64,000 bases of DNA. It comes from Hedera helix (Eukaryota > Streptophyta > Magnoliopsida > Apiales > Araliaceae). The stretch lies in the NCBI GenBank assembly GCA_947179155.2, contig OX359282.1:19307510-19371509 (forward strand), read 5' to 3'. The notes under the pieces were generated by a model that ran no database searches, was not told where the DNA came from, and saw only the letters and a program-made list of their open reading frames with translations. Positions 1 to 9,727 of this stretch are shown one piece after another; the stretch's first letter is position 1, and every line of letters begins with the position of its first letter. The position numbers and the translations under genes were made by a program.

Positions 1-1371
1 CCTTATTTTACATAAGCAATAAAATATTTCATGTAATGAAAAATGGGGACTCAACGCAATATTCATAGTCTTTTAAGTTTTAACCTCTCCTTGTCTCTTA
101 AAATAATTAATGTACGTGACAAAAAAAATTAATTAACGAATATCCTGTACCTATCCCAACTACTTCGTACCAAGAAAACTCAAATGATTCACAAGACTGT
201 CACATCAATCAACTATATAATTAAAAGCACAAACTTGATTTGGTTTCACCAATTTTTAGTTCAGTTTTTTTATTCATATTAACATAGGTACTATACAAAT
301 TTGTATCAATTATCCAAATTTAAAAAGATTTCTATTTCGATTAGAAATAGATAAAAAGAAATATTTTTTCTTTCCTATTCAAATTAAACTTGGTTTGATT
401 TCACCGTTTTTTTGGTTTCATAATTTTTTGGTTTAGCTTTACTATTCATATTAGCATAAATACTATCAAAATTTGTATCAATTAAATACTAACCAAATTT
501 AAAAATATTTTTATCTCTAATAAGAATAGAAAAAAAGAAAGATCTTTTTCTTTCTTATTCAAATTAGTATTAGTACTATAAAAATTAATAATAATTAAAT
601 GTATACTATCCAAATTTGTAAAGTATTCCAAAAAAATCAAATCAGACTCTAGTAAAAAAAGTAACTTCGAAAAAAATTATTTTTAATTTTACCAATTTAA
701 TTACAAAAATTTGTCATCACAATTTTATGAAATTAATTAAGATAATATAATACGTGTATATATATAATAAATAAGATAAAATCATCGTTCAACCCTACTT
801 TCTAGGAGTGGTTCCCTAAAATATCACAATAATATTTTATGTTTTAAAAAAAATTATATTTAACCTTAACAAAAAATTCTAATTTACCAATTTCACCATA
901 GTCAGTCTTTAAACATATTGAGGCTAGTCTATATCAATATATTTAATAAATAAGATAACATCGTAGTTCAAGCCTAATTTTAGGAATAGTCGTCCAATCT
1001 TACTTTTTAGGAGTGACCTCCTAAAATTTAATAAGAAATTCAAACTATAAATTGTAAGACCTCAACTTTTATTGAATAAAATTGAATTTTTCTTTATATA
1101 TTATTTTGAAACAATAGGGTATTATATTGATAAAAGTTGAAGTTAAGAATATTATATGCAAAATATATTATGTTGAGGAATATTTGATTTGTTGGGAAAT
1201 ATTTGATTCGTACGACACGCCGAAACAACCAATCATTGGCGAACCCCACAATGACATAATTGTCAGATAATGAAAACGACATAAATAACTTTTTTAATAA
1301 AAGTAATTGTCAGTGAAACTATTACTTTTAACTATTAAAATACCCACAATATTTACACAGTAGCACACAGT
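1..1371. other. AT-rich intergenic DNA, no gene seen
   Basis: No open reading frame here resembles a protein I know. The stretch is strongly AT-rich. Positions 209-760 belong to a repeat that recurs at 13604-14000 (separate entry). Within it the block beginning 'tttggtttcaccaatttttag' style at about 238 is repeated at about 392. The remainder has no structure I can name. Confidence 0.6.
209..780 (+). repeat. Helitron-like 5' segment (relic)
   Basis: The segment starts A|TC followed by ACTATATAATTAAAAGCAC, close to the usual 5' terminus of plant Helitrons (TC, then an A/T-rich 'CTATATTAAAAGC' type start). The same start and the next roughly 500 bases recur at 13604. An internal block (about 225-380 and 390-540) is duplicated. 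No 3' hairpin with CTRR is visible nearby, so this looks like a 5' fragment. The Helitron assignment is an inference from termini only. Confidence 0.4.
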
Positions 1372-1560
1372 ATTGCACAGTGTTTCATATTATTGAACTG
1401 ATAAAGTGGTTATTGCACTGTATTTGACTTTATTGAATCAATAATTATCATTACACATTATTTTATATTATTGAATCTATAATTCCTATTGCGCAGTATT
1501 TTAAATTATTGTTACAATAACTTATGCACATTATTTCACATAATTGTCACAGTAACGTGT
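1372..1560. repeat. Diverged ~38-bp minisatellite
   Basis: Five diverged units start with ATTGCAC-like words at about 1372, 1412, 1450, 1488 and 1524, so the spacing is 36-40 bp. Each unit continues with a 'TATTATTGAAT'-like core. No coding potential is evident. Confidence 0.5.
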
Positions 1561-1847
1561 TCTTTCTTTTTCTTTTTTTATTTTTGCATTATTATTATCA
1601 CTATTATAACATTATTATATCAATTATAAAATATTTACGGTGAAGGCAAACTTTTGGCAAGGAATTAAATTTGGTTGGAAAACAAAGGAAACTGAATAAC
1701 ATGGAAAGAAAATGGGAGAATTTATAATATGGAGCACGTGGGGGAGGTGGGGGATGTATAGTTTGAGAATCACGCGGGAAAAGTTGGAAGAAAAAGAAGA
1801 AGAGGTTGGAAAAGTTATTTATTATATTATATATATATATATATACA
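1561..1847. repeat. AT-rich flank ending in a (TA)n run
   Basis: There is no gene here. The segment ends in a TA dinucleotide run at about 1820-1846. The stop codon of the endogenous caulimovirid polyprotein lies directly beside it at 1848-1850. TA repeats are a documented landing site for endogenous caulimovirids, so this run probably marks the left integration boundary. Confidence 0.55.
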
Positions 1848-2330
1848 TTAACCCTTCAAGTATTCACGTGTTAAAAAATCTGGTAGAGAATTCTGTTCTT
1901 CTTTGATATATTCAATATCAAAATCAAATAAGGATAATATACTTTGCCAAGTTGCAAAATTTTGTTTAGATGCAAGATTTTGAACATCCTTCATGAATAT
2001 CTATTTAGCAGTAGAGCAATCAACTCTAATAATAAAATGCTAGTTTAAAAGATCATCTTGAAATTTTAAAACACACTTAACAATTGACAAACCTTCCTGT
2101 TTGATAGTTGGATAATTCAAAGCTGGACCTTTCCATGCTCCTGAATGAAAACGAAGAAGTTCTTCTTTTTTACTATTAGGATTAAACTGTTTAAAAATTC
2201 CACCATATCTTTGATTGGAAGCATCAGTTTCAACATATTTTCTCCAAGTAGGATTTGGTAGAGATAAGCAAGGCAATTGTTTAACTTTTTCCTTAATCTT
2301 TTGCACTGCTAAAGTATGTTGTTTACTCCG
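1848..2330 (-). pseudogene. Caulimovirid RNase H domain (broken)
   Basis: This is the RNase H domain that would degrade the RNA strand during reverse transcription. The open part (2306-2040) begins in the connection after RT and carries the 'ETDAS' acidic motif and the 'YGGIF' continuation typical of caulimovirid RNase H. The frame then meets stops just below 2040 but stays recognisable to a natural stop at 1848-1850, where a 'DFLTRE' C-terminal motif is visible. It is the last domain of the polyprotein. No upstream start of its own is expected. Confidence 0.75.
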
Positions 2331-2399
2331 TGGTAAAGGATTCTTGTTTAATCTATCATATAAGATAGAAGTATCTTGTGATATCTATAGATAAAAATC

Positions 2400-3228
2400 T
2401 CTGATGTAATTAAGACTTCCCAAAAATTGTTGTAATTGAGTTTTGTCTTTAATCACATCAGAAAATTTACAAGCAAATTCAATACTTCTGTTTATAGGAA
2501 AAATAGTTCCATTATAGACATTATATCCAAGAAATCTGACAGTGGTTTGAAAAAGTTTCATCTTTGATGCAAAAACAACTAACCACTTTTAATGATAACA
2601 TTTTTAAAATTTTTTAAATGTTTTATATGTTGATCTATAGAAGATGAGAAGATTAAGACATCATCAATATCACAGATAATACATTCTGTAAAATGATTAA
2701 AAATATCATTAACGATATGCTAGAATTTGGATGGACCATTTTTATTTTTTACTCCAAAGGGTAAAACATTACATTCATAATGTCCGAAAGGTATAGTAAA
2801 TGTTGTTTTATATCTATCATTCTCATTAATTTGTATTTGCCAAAATCCTGATTTTAAATCAAATTTAAAGAAGATAGTAGAATTATGTAGGGGATCTAAA
2901 AGATCTTTTTTATTCGGAATCAGATATCGGATCCATTGTAAAGCTTTATTTAATGGTTTATAATTAATCACTATCCTTGGTGTTCTTTTTTCAATTTCTG
3001 CATTTTTATTTACATAGAAGCAGTACAACTCTAAGGAGAATGACTTGGTCTAATTAATTTTTTCTGTAAAAATGTCTCAATTTCTATTTTGCATAATTGC
3101 AATAATTCTTTTTTTATTTGACTAGGACGAGATTTAGTAGAAATATTTTTCTCATTGAATTCTGTAATATAAGGGAGAGAAATAATATGTTTCTTTCTGT
3201 TCCAAAATGCATTTCGAAAATCACTCAA
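2400..3228 (-). pseudogene. Caulimovirid reverse transcriptase (broken)
   Basis: RT-family motifs are visible in order on the minus strand: 'PRIVINYKPLN' (motif 1 region), 'FFKFDLKSGFWQIQI' (motif A, catalytic Asp) and 'NVLPFGVKN' (motif B region), followed near 2660-2680 by the motif C region. In that last motif the usual aromatic residue before I-D-D reads as Asp (GAT), while the two catalytic aspartates remain. The domain is broken by several stops and frame changes, for example around 3030 and 2720. It follows the protease block and precedes RNase H, as in all caulimovirids. Confidence 0.8.
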
Positions 3229-3324
3229 ATTTCTGTTTGAAAATTTTGAAAAATATTTTTAATTTTTGTTTGTAATGAGGGATTTTGAAGTCTCTGTTCT
3301 ATAGTAAGAAAATGTATTTCTTTT

Positions 3325-3897
3325 TTAATAAAATTTATTTTGTTTTTCTTTATAACAAATCATATTTTTAACATGATTTATTTCTTTGGTATATGGTTCT
3401 ATTATAAATTCAAATATTATTTCTCTGTTATTAAGAGTTGTATAAATTCCCATAGTATCAATTTTAGTGATCGGCATTAGTAAGCATAAGAAATGAGCTC
3501 CTAAAATGATACTTTGAGACATGTTTTTTACTAAAACAAATCCTGTTGGTAAACATAATCCTTATTTACATATAAAAACTTCTGGTATTTAATACTTAAT
3601 TCCCATAGAATTTTCGCTAGCACTTGTTAAAGACTGAGTAGTTTTTTGGAAGTACTTAGTAGGAACTAAGCCTTCTTTGATACAGTTCATATTAGTGCCA
3701 CTATCAACAAGAGCAACAGAGTCTTTCAGAATAAAATCGGGTTTTATAATAAAAGTAATTCTAACAAGCATCTTCCTTTTTAGTTTTAGTTTTGGTAATG
3801 GGATTAACCTCAATCTTAAAGGCTTCACAAATTTCTCATCTTTAGTTATCTGTGAGAACATTATCCCACCAACCTTTAAGCAGGCCAGTAAAACCAT
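3325..3897 (-). pseudogene. Caulimovirid aspartic protease (broken)
   Basis: This block is a retropepsin-type protease that would cut the viral polyprotein. The minus-strand frame 3897-3589 contains 'ALVDSGTNMNCIKEGL', with the catalytic D-S-G triplet. The second frame, 3522-3325, holds the C-terminal 'IILGAHFL' flap-to-helix motif. The two halves are separated by stops, so the domain is dead. It sits between the coat-protein and RT regions. Confidence 0.75.
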
Positions 3898-3936
3898 AAC
3901 TATAAATTTATAGATTTGATGATCTGTATTTTCATT

Positions 3937-5345
3937 TTATCTACAAACTGTTGCATACATCATTATATAGTATATTGTTTCATAGATCTGGTAATCAGTT
4001 TTTCCATCTATGTTCCATTCGTAAATAGTTTTGCCATGATAAGATTTCTGAGAATGAAGAAAGCCTTCTTCATAAAGAAGATCCTGAGGTGTAGGTCTAG
4101 GATAGTAATACCTACTGGGTCCTGAAAGGGCCATACGTTACATAGGTTTGTGACTATAAACTGTTTTATTTACAGATTGAATATCTTGAAAATTATTTTG
4201 TATTTCAAATATTTGTTCTATAGAAAACTCTTCATCACTTTCAGGATCACCTGTATCAGGGGGTAGAAGTTGATATGAAGGGCCTAGTTTAGATATAAAA
4301 TTTATTTGAGATGATGATGGATTTAATTTTAAATCCTTCATTCTGTTTAAAAGATTATTTATAAAATTTTCATTATCTGTTGGTGGTTTCATTTTAAAAT
4401 GACTAACTTCAAGAGAAGGTTTTATATTAATTGGTTGAAGTTCAATTGGTTTTGGATTTACTTGATAATTATCACTTATGTTATCAATTTGATCTTCGAT
4501 TCTAGTTAATTGTTTTCCTACTATTTGGAGGAAAAGATTTGTATAATTATTTTGTTTACTTAATTGTATAACGTTTTTAATTTTTACAAATTCTTGTTGA
4601 CTATTTTTTTTCTGTTATTTCAACAAAGGGACTAATAACCAAAGATTTTGTATTATTTGAATTGTCAGGAACTAATTCTAATGACAAAGGGGGAGGATGG
4701 ATTGATTGAATGATTTTGCCATCAGTAGTTACCCAATCTTTTTGGATTCTTATGAATTTTTATTTTTGAAACAAAATCAGTGTACCATAAAGGAAAAGAT
4801 ATAATACATTGATTTTCTTTAAGATATTTATAATATTGGTTTTTAAAATATTTTAATTGTTTTTTTTATTACGAATTTTGAAATATCATTCCCGAAATTT
4901 TTGATATTTATCTTGCATAAGATCCTGGTTTAATTGCTTACGAATTTCACTTTGTGGTGTAAAATTCATTAAATCTCAAATTGCATATCACTAGCAGTTG
5001 GACTGTTAGGTCTTCTGTTATAAGTTGTATAAATACCATAGGGTATTTGATTTTCTGAAATATGTATATCTTTTATTTTATCTTCAATGTTAATTTCCTT
5101 GTTAGAATCATTACTAGATATTCTAGAGGACTGGCCTTGATAGATAGATTTAATAGGTTCTGTTGTAGATTGCCTAGATGATTCTGGAAAATCTATATTA
5201 TAAGAAAGATTTTTATAACTCGTATTGGATAAACTTCTGGTTAGGGTTTTTTGGAATTGAAGATAAATATTTCCATCTTTATTTTGGACGATATCTTCAA
5301 TGGATTGTCTAATTATTGGTCTGGTGGGTACGACATTAGGAATTT
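3937..5345 (-). pseudogene. Caulimovirid coat-protein region (broken)
   Basis: The recognisable core is in the minus frame 4134-3937, with 'YYPRPTPQDL' and 'YEWNIDG', both typical of the caulimovirid capsid domain. Upstream, 4392-4138 is an open, acidic and Ser/Pro-containing stretch, and 5345-4400 is a heavily interrupted region matching the linker between movement and coat protein. I do not see an intact zinc knuckle. The identification rests on the motifs and on position between movement protein and protease. Confidence 0.6.
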
Positions 5346-5452
5346 ACCACTGTTTTGGGAAAGTGATTTCTTCCCAAGGTATCATTCTAGGAATAGCAAC
5401 TTGACTACTAAATAGATTAGTATCAATAAGGACTGTGTTGTCCTTGTTCACT

Positions 5453-6088
5453 TTATTTTCTGCTATAAGGGTTTAATGTTGATAAAACCTTAAGATGAAT
5501 TCTGAATATTATAGCTAAAGGAGGAGATCCAGGGAGATATTCATAACCATGGGATATCGCTCTTAATTCTAAAACTTTAGAAAGATTGCTATCAGATAAG
5601 GCAACACTCAGGTTAGGGTATATATTAAAATATACAGGTCTATGGGACAAACTAGTTTCTATGGCACCCATTAGAGATGCTTTCCAATTAAGGCATCGTC
5701 CATATCTAATGGTACATTGGATACTGGTGTTTTGGCCTAATAAGGTCAACGGTTTAAAGGCTATTTGAACAAGTCCTATATGGCATACTTATATTTTTGC
5801 ATAAAAGGATATAAATCTTGAATATGTATTAAATATATTATCTCATCATTATTTAGGGACAGCATGTTCAAAAGTCTTTATAACTTTCTTACTGGTAAAA
5901 TCAAAAGTTCTAATTTTATATATTGTTTCTGGTTTTACTTTAGGTATTTTCCATTTATCTAAAGCTTTTTTTACATCTTGATAAGTTATGAGTTTTGTTG
6001 CTTCTGAAGTAGAAGTAAAAGTATTTGCTACAGTTGAGATAAAATCAGTCGATATATCAGTCATGGTGTATAGTGACCATTTATGCAA
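5453..6088 (-). pseudogene. Caulimovirid movement protein (30K type, broken)
   Basis: The first polyprotein domain is a 30K-superfamily movement protein, which in intact viruses enlarges plasmodesmata. The N-terminal frame (6088-5849, beginning just inside the primer-binding site) is followed by a second open frame (5749-5453). That frame has 'SLMGAIETSLSHRPVYFNI', 'VALSD' and 'YEYLPGSPPLAI'. Stops between the two halves inactivate it. The start lies about 43 bases inside the primer-binding site, as expected for the first viral ORF. Confidence 0.7.
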
Positions 6089-6130
6089 TATCTAAGATTA
6101 ATATTAAAATATAGTTAAAAATAAATCTTG

Positions 6131-6142
6131 GCTCTGATACCA
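6131..6142 (-). promoter_or_regulatory. Caulimovirid tRNA-Met primer-binding site
   Basis: The minus strand reads TGGTATCAGAGC, the exact complement of the 3' end of plant initiator tRNA-Met and the conserved origin of minus-strand synthesis in Caulimoviridae. It lies directly upstream of the movement-protein frame. Confidence 0.85.
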
Positions 6143-6800
6143 AGTAGTATAAGCAAGTAGATTAACACGTCTGTCAACGATTTACAAGGGGGAAATAGTC
6201 AAGAAGCAAATCTCATGCAAAAGACACAACCCTCAACACGACTTGGATGACGTCCCACTAATTACTGTAGCAACAATAGTTAATAGCATGCCAGGAATAT
6301 TTAAAAACATATTAAAATATTAAATCCTAAATTATTACATATATGGTTTCATGAAAACCTACTGTTGAGGTGGTGGTGGCATTCCGGCCTTTAAGCTGTA
6401 TAATTTCGTACTATATATCTTATTCTATCCTAATAATCGATTGTTCAGTTTTTATTATTTTTTCTTGAAAATATTGTCTCCAATAATTATTGGGAGAAAT
6501 TAGTAGATTCTGTTGATATCGATTAAGATTTTCTTTATGATAATCTAATAGAGTATTTTGAATAACAACATAGTTTATAGACATACAAGAGATAACATAA
6601 TTAACAGACATAAATATGTAAACAAACATTATTATTGAAATATAATAAAGGGAATACAAAATACTTATAGAGAGTAGAGAGAGTTTACAACAAAGGGAGT
6701 GAGAGAGTAGAGAGATAAAATTTTACAAAAGTGTTAACTGCCTAATGCCTTAACAAGGGTGAAGGCTCCCTTATTTATAGAAGAAAAGAAGGGAGATGTC
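6143..6800 (-). promoter_or_regulatory. Caulimovirid promoter TATA box and RNA leader
   Basis: On the minus strand a TATAAATA box lies at 6772-6779. Transcription starting about 30 bases downstream would give a leader of roughly 600 bases to the primer-binding site, the spacing seen in the 35S-type transcripts of this family. Short ORFs occur in the leader. Activity is not shown. Confidence 0.5.
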
Positions 6801-7048
6801 GTGTCCTTGTTTTTGGAGTCGTTCATTATCTTCTCTTCTTTTTATGATGGTGCTTTCTGTTTGCTTTGTCTTCTTTTGATAATGAAATGTTGTTAAGTCC
6901 ATACTTTATTATTGGATGGCTACTTTATGTCTAGTCCATACTTTATTAGCGGCGACTACTTTTTCTTTCTGATAGTGCATTGTTGTTGTTACTTTTTTAA
7001 GTGGACGGCTACTTTTTCTTTCTGATAGCACACTGTTGTTGCTGCTTT

Positions 7049-7845
7049 TCAGATTTTTCCTTTTCCTTTTTTGTCCTGTTCCATTTTTTCAGAAATCATA
7101 AAAGTGAGAGAATCCCAAAAGTCAGCAATAGTGGGTGGCTCTTCAGTAATGGGCTCCTCAGGTTCTTGACTTTCTCCTGCTAGGACGCTGAATGCATTAT
7201 CATCTTGATTTGATTCAGTTTGGCTACTTGTTGATTTCATGGATTTATCATCCTGAACTAAAGATTGGACATGAAGTTCATAGCTTTAATAATTAATTCT
7301 ATTTCAGTTAATTCAGAAAATTTGTGTTTCAATTCTGTTTGGACCTTGATAAAAGGATTTGCTGGTGGTGAAGGGAGAATCTTCGGTATCGCATCAAAAC
7401 ATGCTTAAGTATGAGTTTTGATAGTTTTAAGTAATTCTAGTAGTATGAGATTCATTCCTTTATCCCACCATTTGGTGAAGAAGACTCTTTTAAGTCTTGG
7501 GATTTTGTTTTGGTAGTCACATTGAAGGTCCCATTTTCATATCCAAGGGATATTAAAATGGATAACAAAATGGATTACGGATTTAAAGATAGAAATTTCT
7601 TTATTAATTGGTAAATGGGAATAAGTAACTTGCCATTCTTTAAATGTTGTTTGAACTAATTCTGGAAAGGTTTCTACTGTTATTCTAAATTTATCCCACC
7701 AAACGAGGAACCAATTTGGTAACTCATTGATAAGAACATTAGGACAAATACGGATGAACCAAAAATGGTTACGGCTGGGATTTTGATAATAGAAAATATA
7801 AGTAAAGGAATCGATATAATCCCAATAGCTATATGTATATAACAT
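7049..7845 (-). pseudogene. Caulimovirid second-ORF-like block (broken)
   Basis: The minus frame starting at 7845 has repeated 'WWDKF' type motifs ('FLVWWDKF' at first, then 'TKWWDK' in a shifted frame near 7460) and ends in an acidic frame at 7240-7049. I associate this W-W-x-K-F pattern with ORF2-like proteins of endogenous florendovirus-type sequences; their function is unknown to me. At least one stop and one frameshift break it. Position upstream of the promoter is what a circular genome would give. Confidence 0.45.
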
Positions 7846-7920
7846 TATTTATTTTATTATAATATATATAAAGTTATCTGTTTTATTATAATATTATATT
7901 ATTATAATTTAATCAGATGA

Positions 7921-8087
7921 ACGAAATTTTACAACTTGGCGTACCCCTATATTCCTCCTGTGAAATTTTTTCAAATGTGGTGTGCTACCATTCTCCTATA
8001 AATAGGTTGCTCAGTTGAGCAACGAAGAACACACCAAAAGCACAAAATTCTTCTACTGGTATATTATGAGTATAATTTGAGTGTAGT
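7921..8087 (+). promoter_or_regulatory. Promoter-like segment with TATA box
   Basis: The plus strand has CTATAAATAG at about 7997-8006, followed by a leader-like stretch rich in A and C ('GAACACACCAAAAGCACAAA'). The next element begins at 8088, so any transcript would run into it. This could be the end of another retroelement LTR or a decapitated host promoter. Confidence 0.3.
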
Positions 8088-9394
8088 TGTAACGACCCCG
8101 AAATTCGACCTACTTCATTCCCTTAAATCTTGTATTTATTAAACATTATTTTCTTTACGTCCAAATTTCGGTCCGTTAATAAATCTTTAATCACCTTAAT
8201 TGATCCATTAGCTGATTTCAAAAATCATTAATTACCAAATTTTCGGTATAATTTTTTTCTTTTTCTCAATTCAATTATTGTATTAAAATATTTGGATATT
8301 TAAAATCTTTACATCTGGATCCTAGTCCCTGGATCGCAACCTTAACCTTTTTCTTTTCTTTTACTAGTGTCATACAGCTCAACATTCACAATTTAGTATT
8401 GGTCATATCCATACAATTTTCTTTGTTTCATAATTCATAATAATTTCTATCCTGACCATCATCAAGAACAATCACAATTCATAATTTAACAATATTCGCT
8501 CTGTCCAGATCCAACATATATGTACATAAAAAATATTAATGTAACATTGACAATTTTTCACATTGAATCATAATATAAACATTTCATAATAACTTCACAG
8601 CCTTTTAGAAAATTTCGTCTCTATATAATCGGATATTCTTGAAATTCATTTCTTAACCTGCAAAAGTTTATATTATGCAAGTAATGAGCACAACGACTCA
8701 GCAAGTTCAACAGTTATAATTCACGTAGCACATACCTTAACATGCTTGGTGTGTGTCATACATCATGTGTTTGTGCTTCTACTATAGCCATATATCTCAT
8801 ATATATTCATATCGTTGCACAAAATACACATTGTGGTCACATTAATCACGTATCACATAGCACGCAATTTTTATGCATTTAAAATAAGAATTACATATCA
8901 TAACATTTCAACATTTAACATAAAAGGGACTGAAGAACTTGCCTGGCGTCCGGTTATTTAAATTGTTAGCTCAAACCCTTAACTCGATCAACCTATGATC
9001 ATAAAATAATCAAATAATAATTATTTAACTCCTTATGATATTAATTTAATTAATTAATATCATCTCTAGGCCAATTATTAATTTATATGGCCAATTATAT
9101 TAACCTCGTTCCTTAAAATATTCGTTTACTTAATATCCAATACCTCTAATACGGACAACCCAGCTCATCGGATAAAATTTAACATATTTGGTTGTCCGAA
9201 TTTTCATTTAATCATTTTCTAGCTTTTAAACTTAATAGATTAATATTTAAATATTAATCTCCAAAATTTAATATTTTTACAAAAATATTAAATTTAATGC
9301 CCAAATATCATTTCTATTTTTTTAGTATTTTTCTATAATTTTCTATGATTTTTAAACAATTTTTAAACATTTATTTAATTAAAAACTGATTCTG

Positions 9395-9598
9395 GGGGCA
9401 TTTTGGTAATTTCTGCTCCCTAGGGACATAACCGGAATTTTCTGGAAAGCCCAGGGGCATTCCCGTAATTTTGGCACTTTCAGGGACAAAATTGGACTTT
9501 CCCGGAAAGGTAGGGGGCATATCCGTAATTTTCGCGCGTCAAGGGACATGTTCGGTATTACCGGAAAAGGGCAGGGGCATAATAGTAATTTCATCATG
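9395..9598. repeat. 60-bp tandem repeat within the long LTR
   Basis: Units start with GGGGCAT at 9395, 9454, 9514 and 9574 (spacing 59, 60, 60; the last is partial). Each has the order GGGGCAT, GTAATTT, AGGGACA, CCGGAA. The block is GC-rich in an AT-rich element. Confidence 0.75.
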
Positions 9599-9641
9599 TG
9601 ATGACGACCGCGTATTGCGCGCGGCTGACCTCACCCCAACC

Positions 9642-9727
9642 AAACGACGTCGTTTGGCACCCGTTTCCGGAATTTTCTACGCGCATGGCGCGGCCCCCCC
9701 TCTTCAGCGCAGAAACGACGTCGTTTT
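9642..9727. promoter_or_regulatory. Pair of AAACGACGTCGTTT palindromes
   Basis: The perfect 14-base palindrome AAACGACGTCGTTT occurs at 9642-9655 and again at 9714-9727. Its ACGT core is the kind bound by plant bZIP factors. The location in a GC-rich island of an LTR suggests an element promoter, but function is not shown. Confidence 0.4.

Larger units (their letters stand above)
1848..7845 (-). mobile_element. Endogenous caulimovirid (pararetrovirus) relic
   Basis: The minus strand reads, in order: a second-ORF-like block (7845-7250), a TATA box (6772-6779), a leader of about 600 bases, a 12-base tRNA-Met primer-binding site (6131-6142), then movement-protein, coat-protein, protease, reverse-transcriptase and RNase H blocks ending in a stop at 1848. 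This is the gene order of Caulimoviridae with one large polyprotein, such as petuviruses and florendoviruses. Because the second ORF lies upstream of the promoter, the copy is a linear, permuted form of a circular genome. Every coding block carries stops or frameshifts, so it cannot express an intact protein. Both borders are AT-rich simple sequence. The genus is uncertain; florendovirus-like is the best guess. Confidence 0.82.

Noticed and set aside
1848..7845. A functional integrated virus
   Set aside because: Every coding domain is interrupted by stops or frameshifts.
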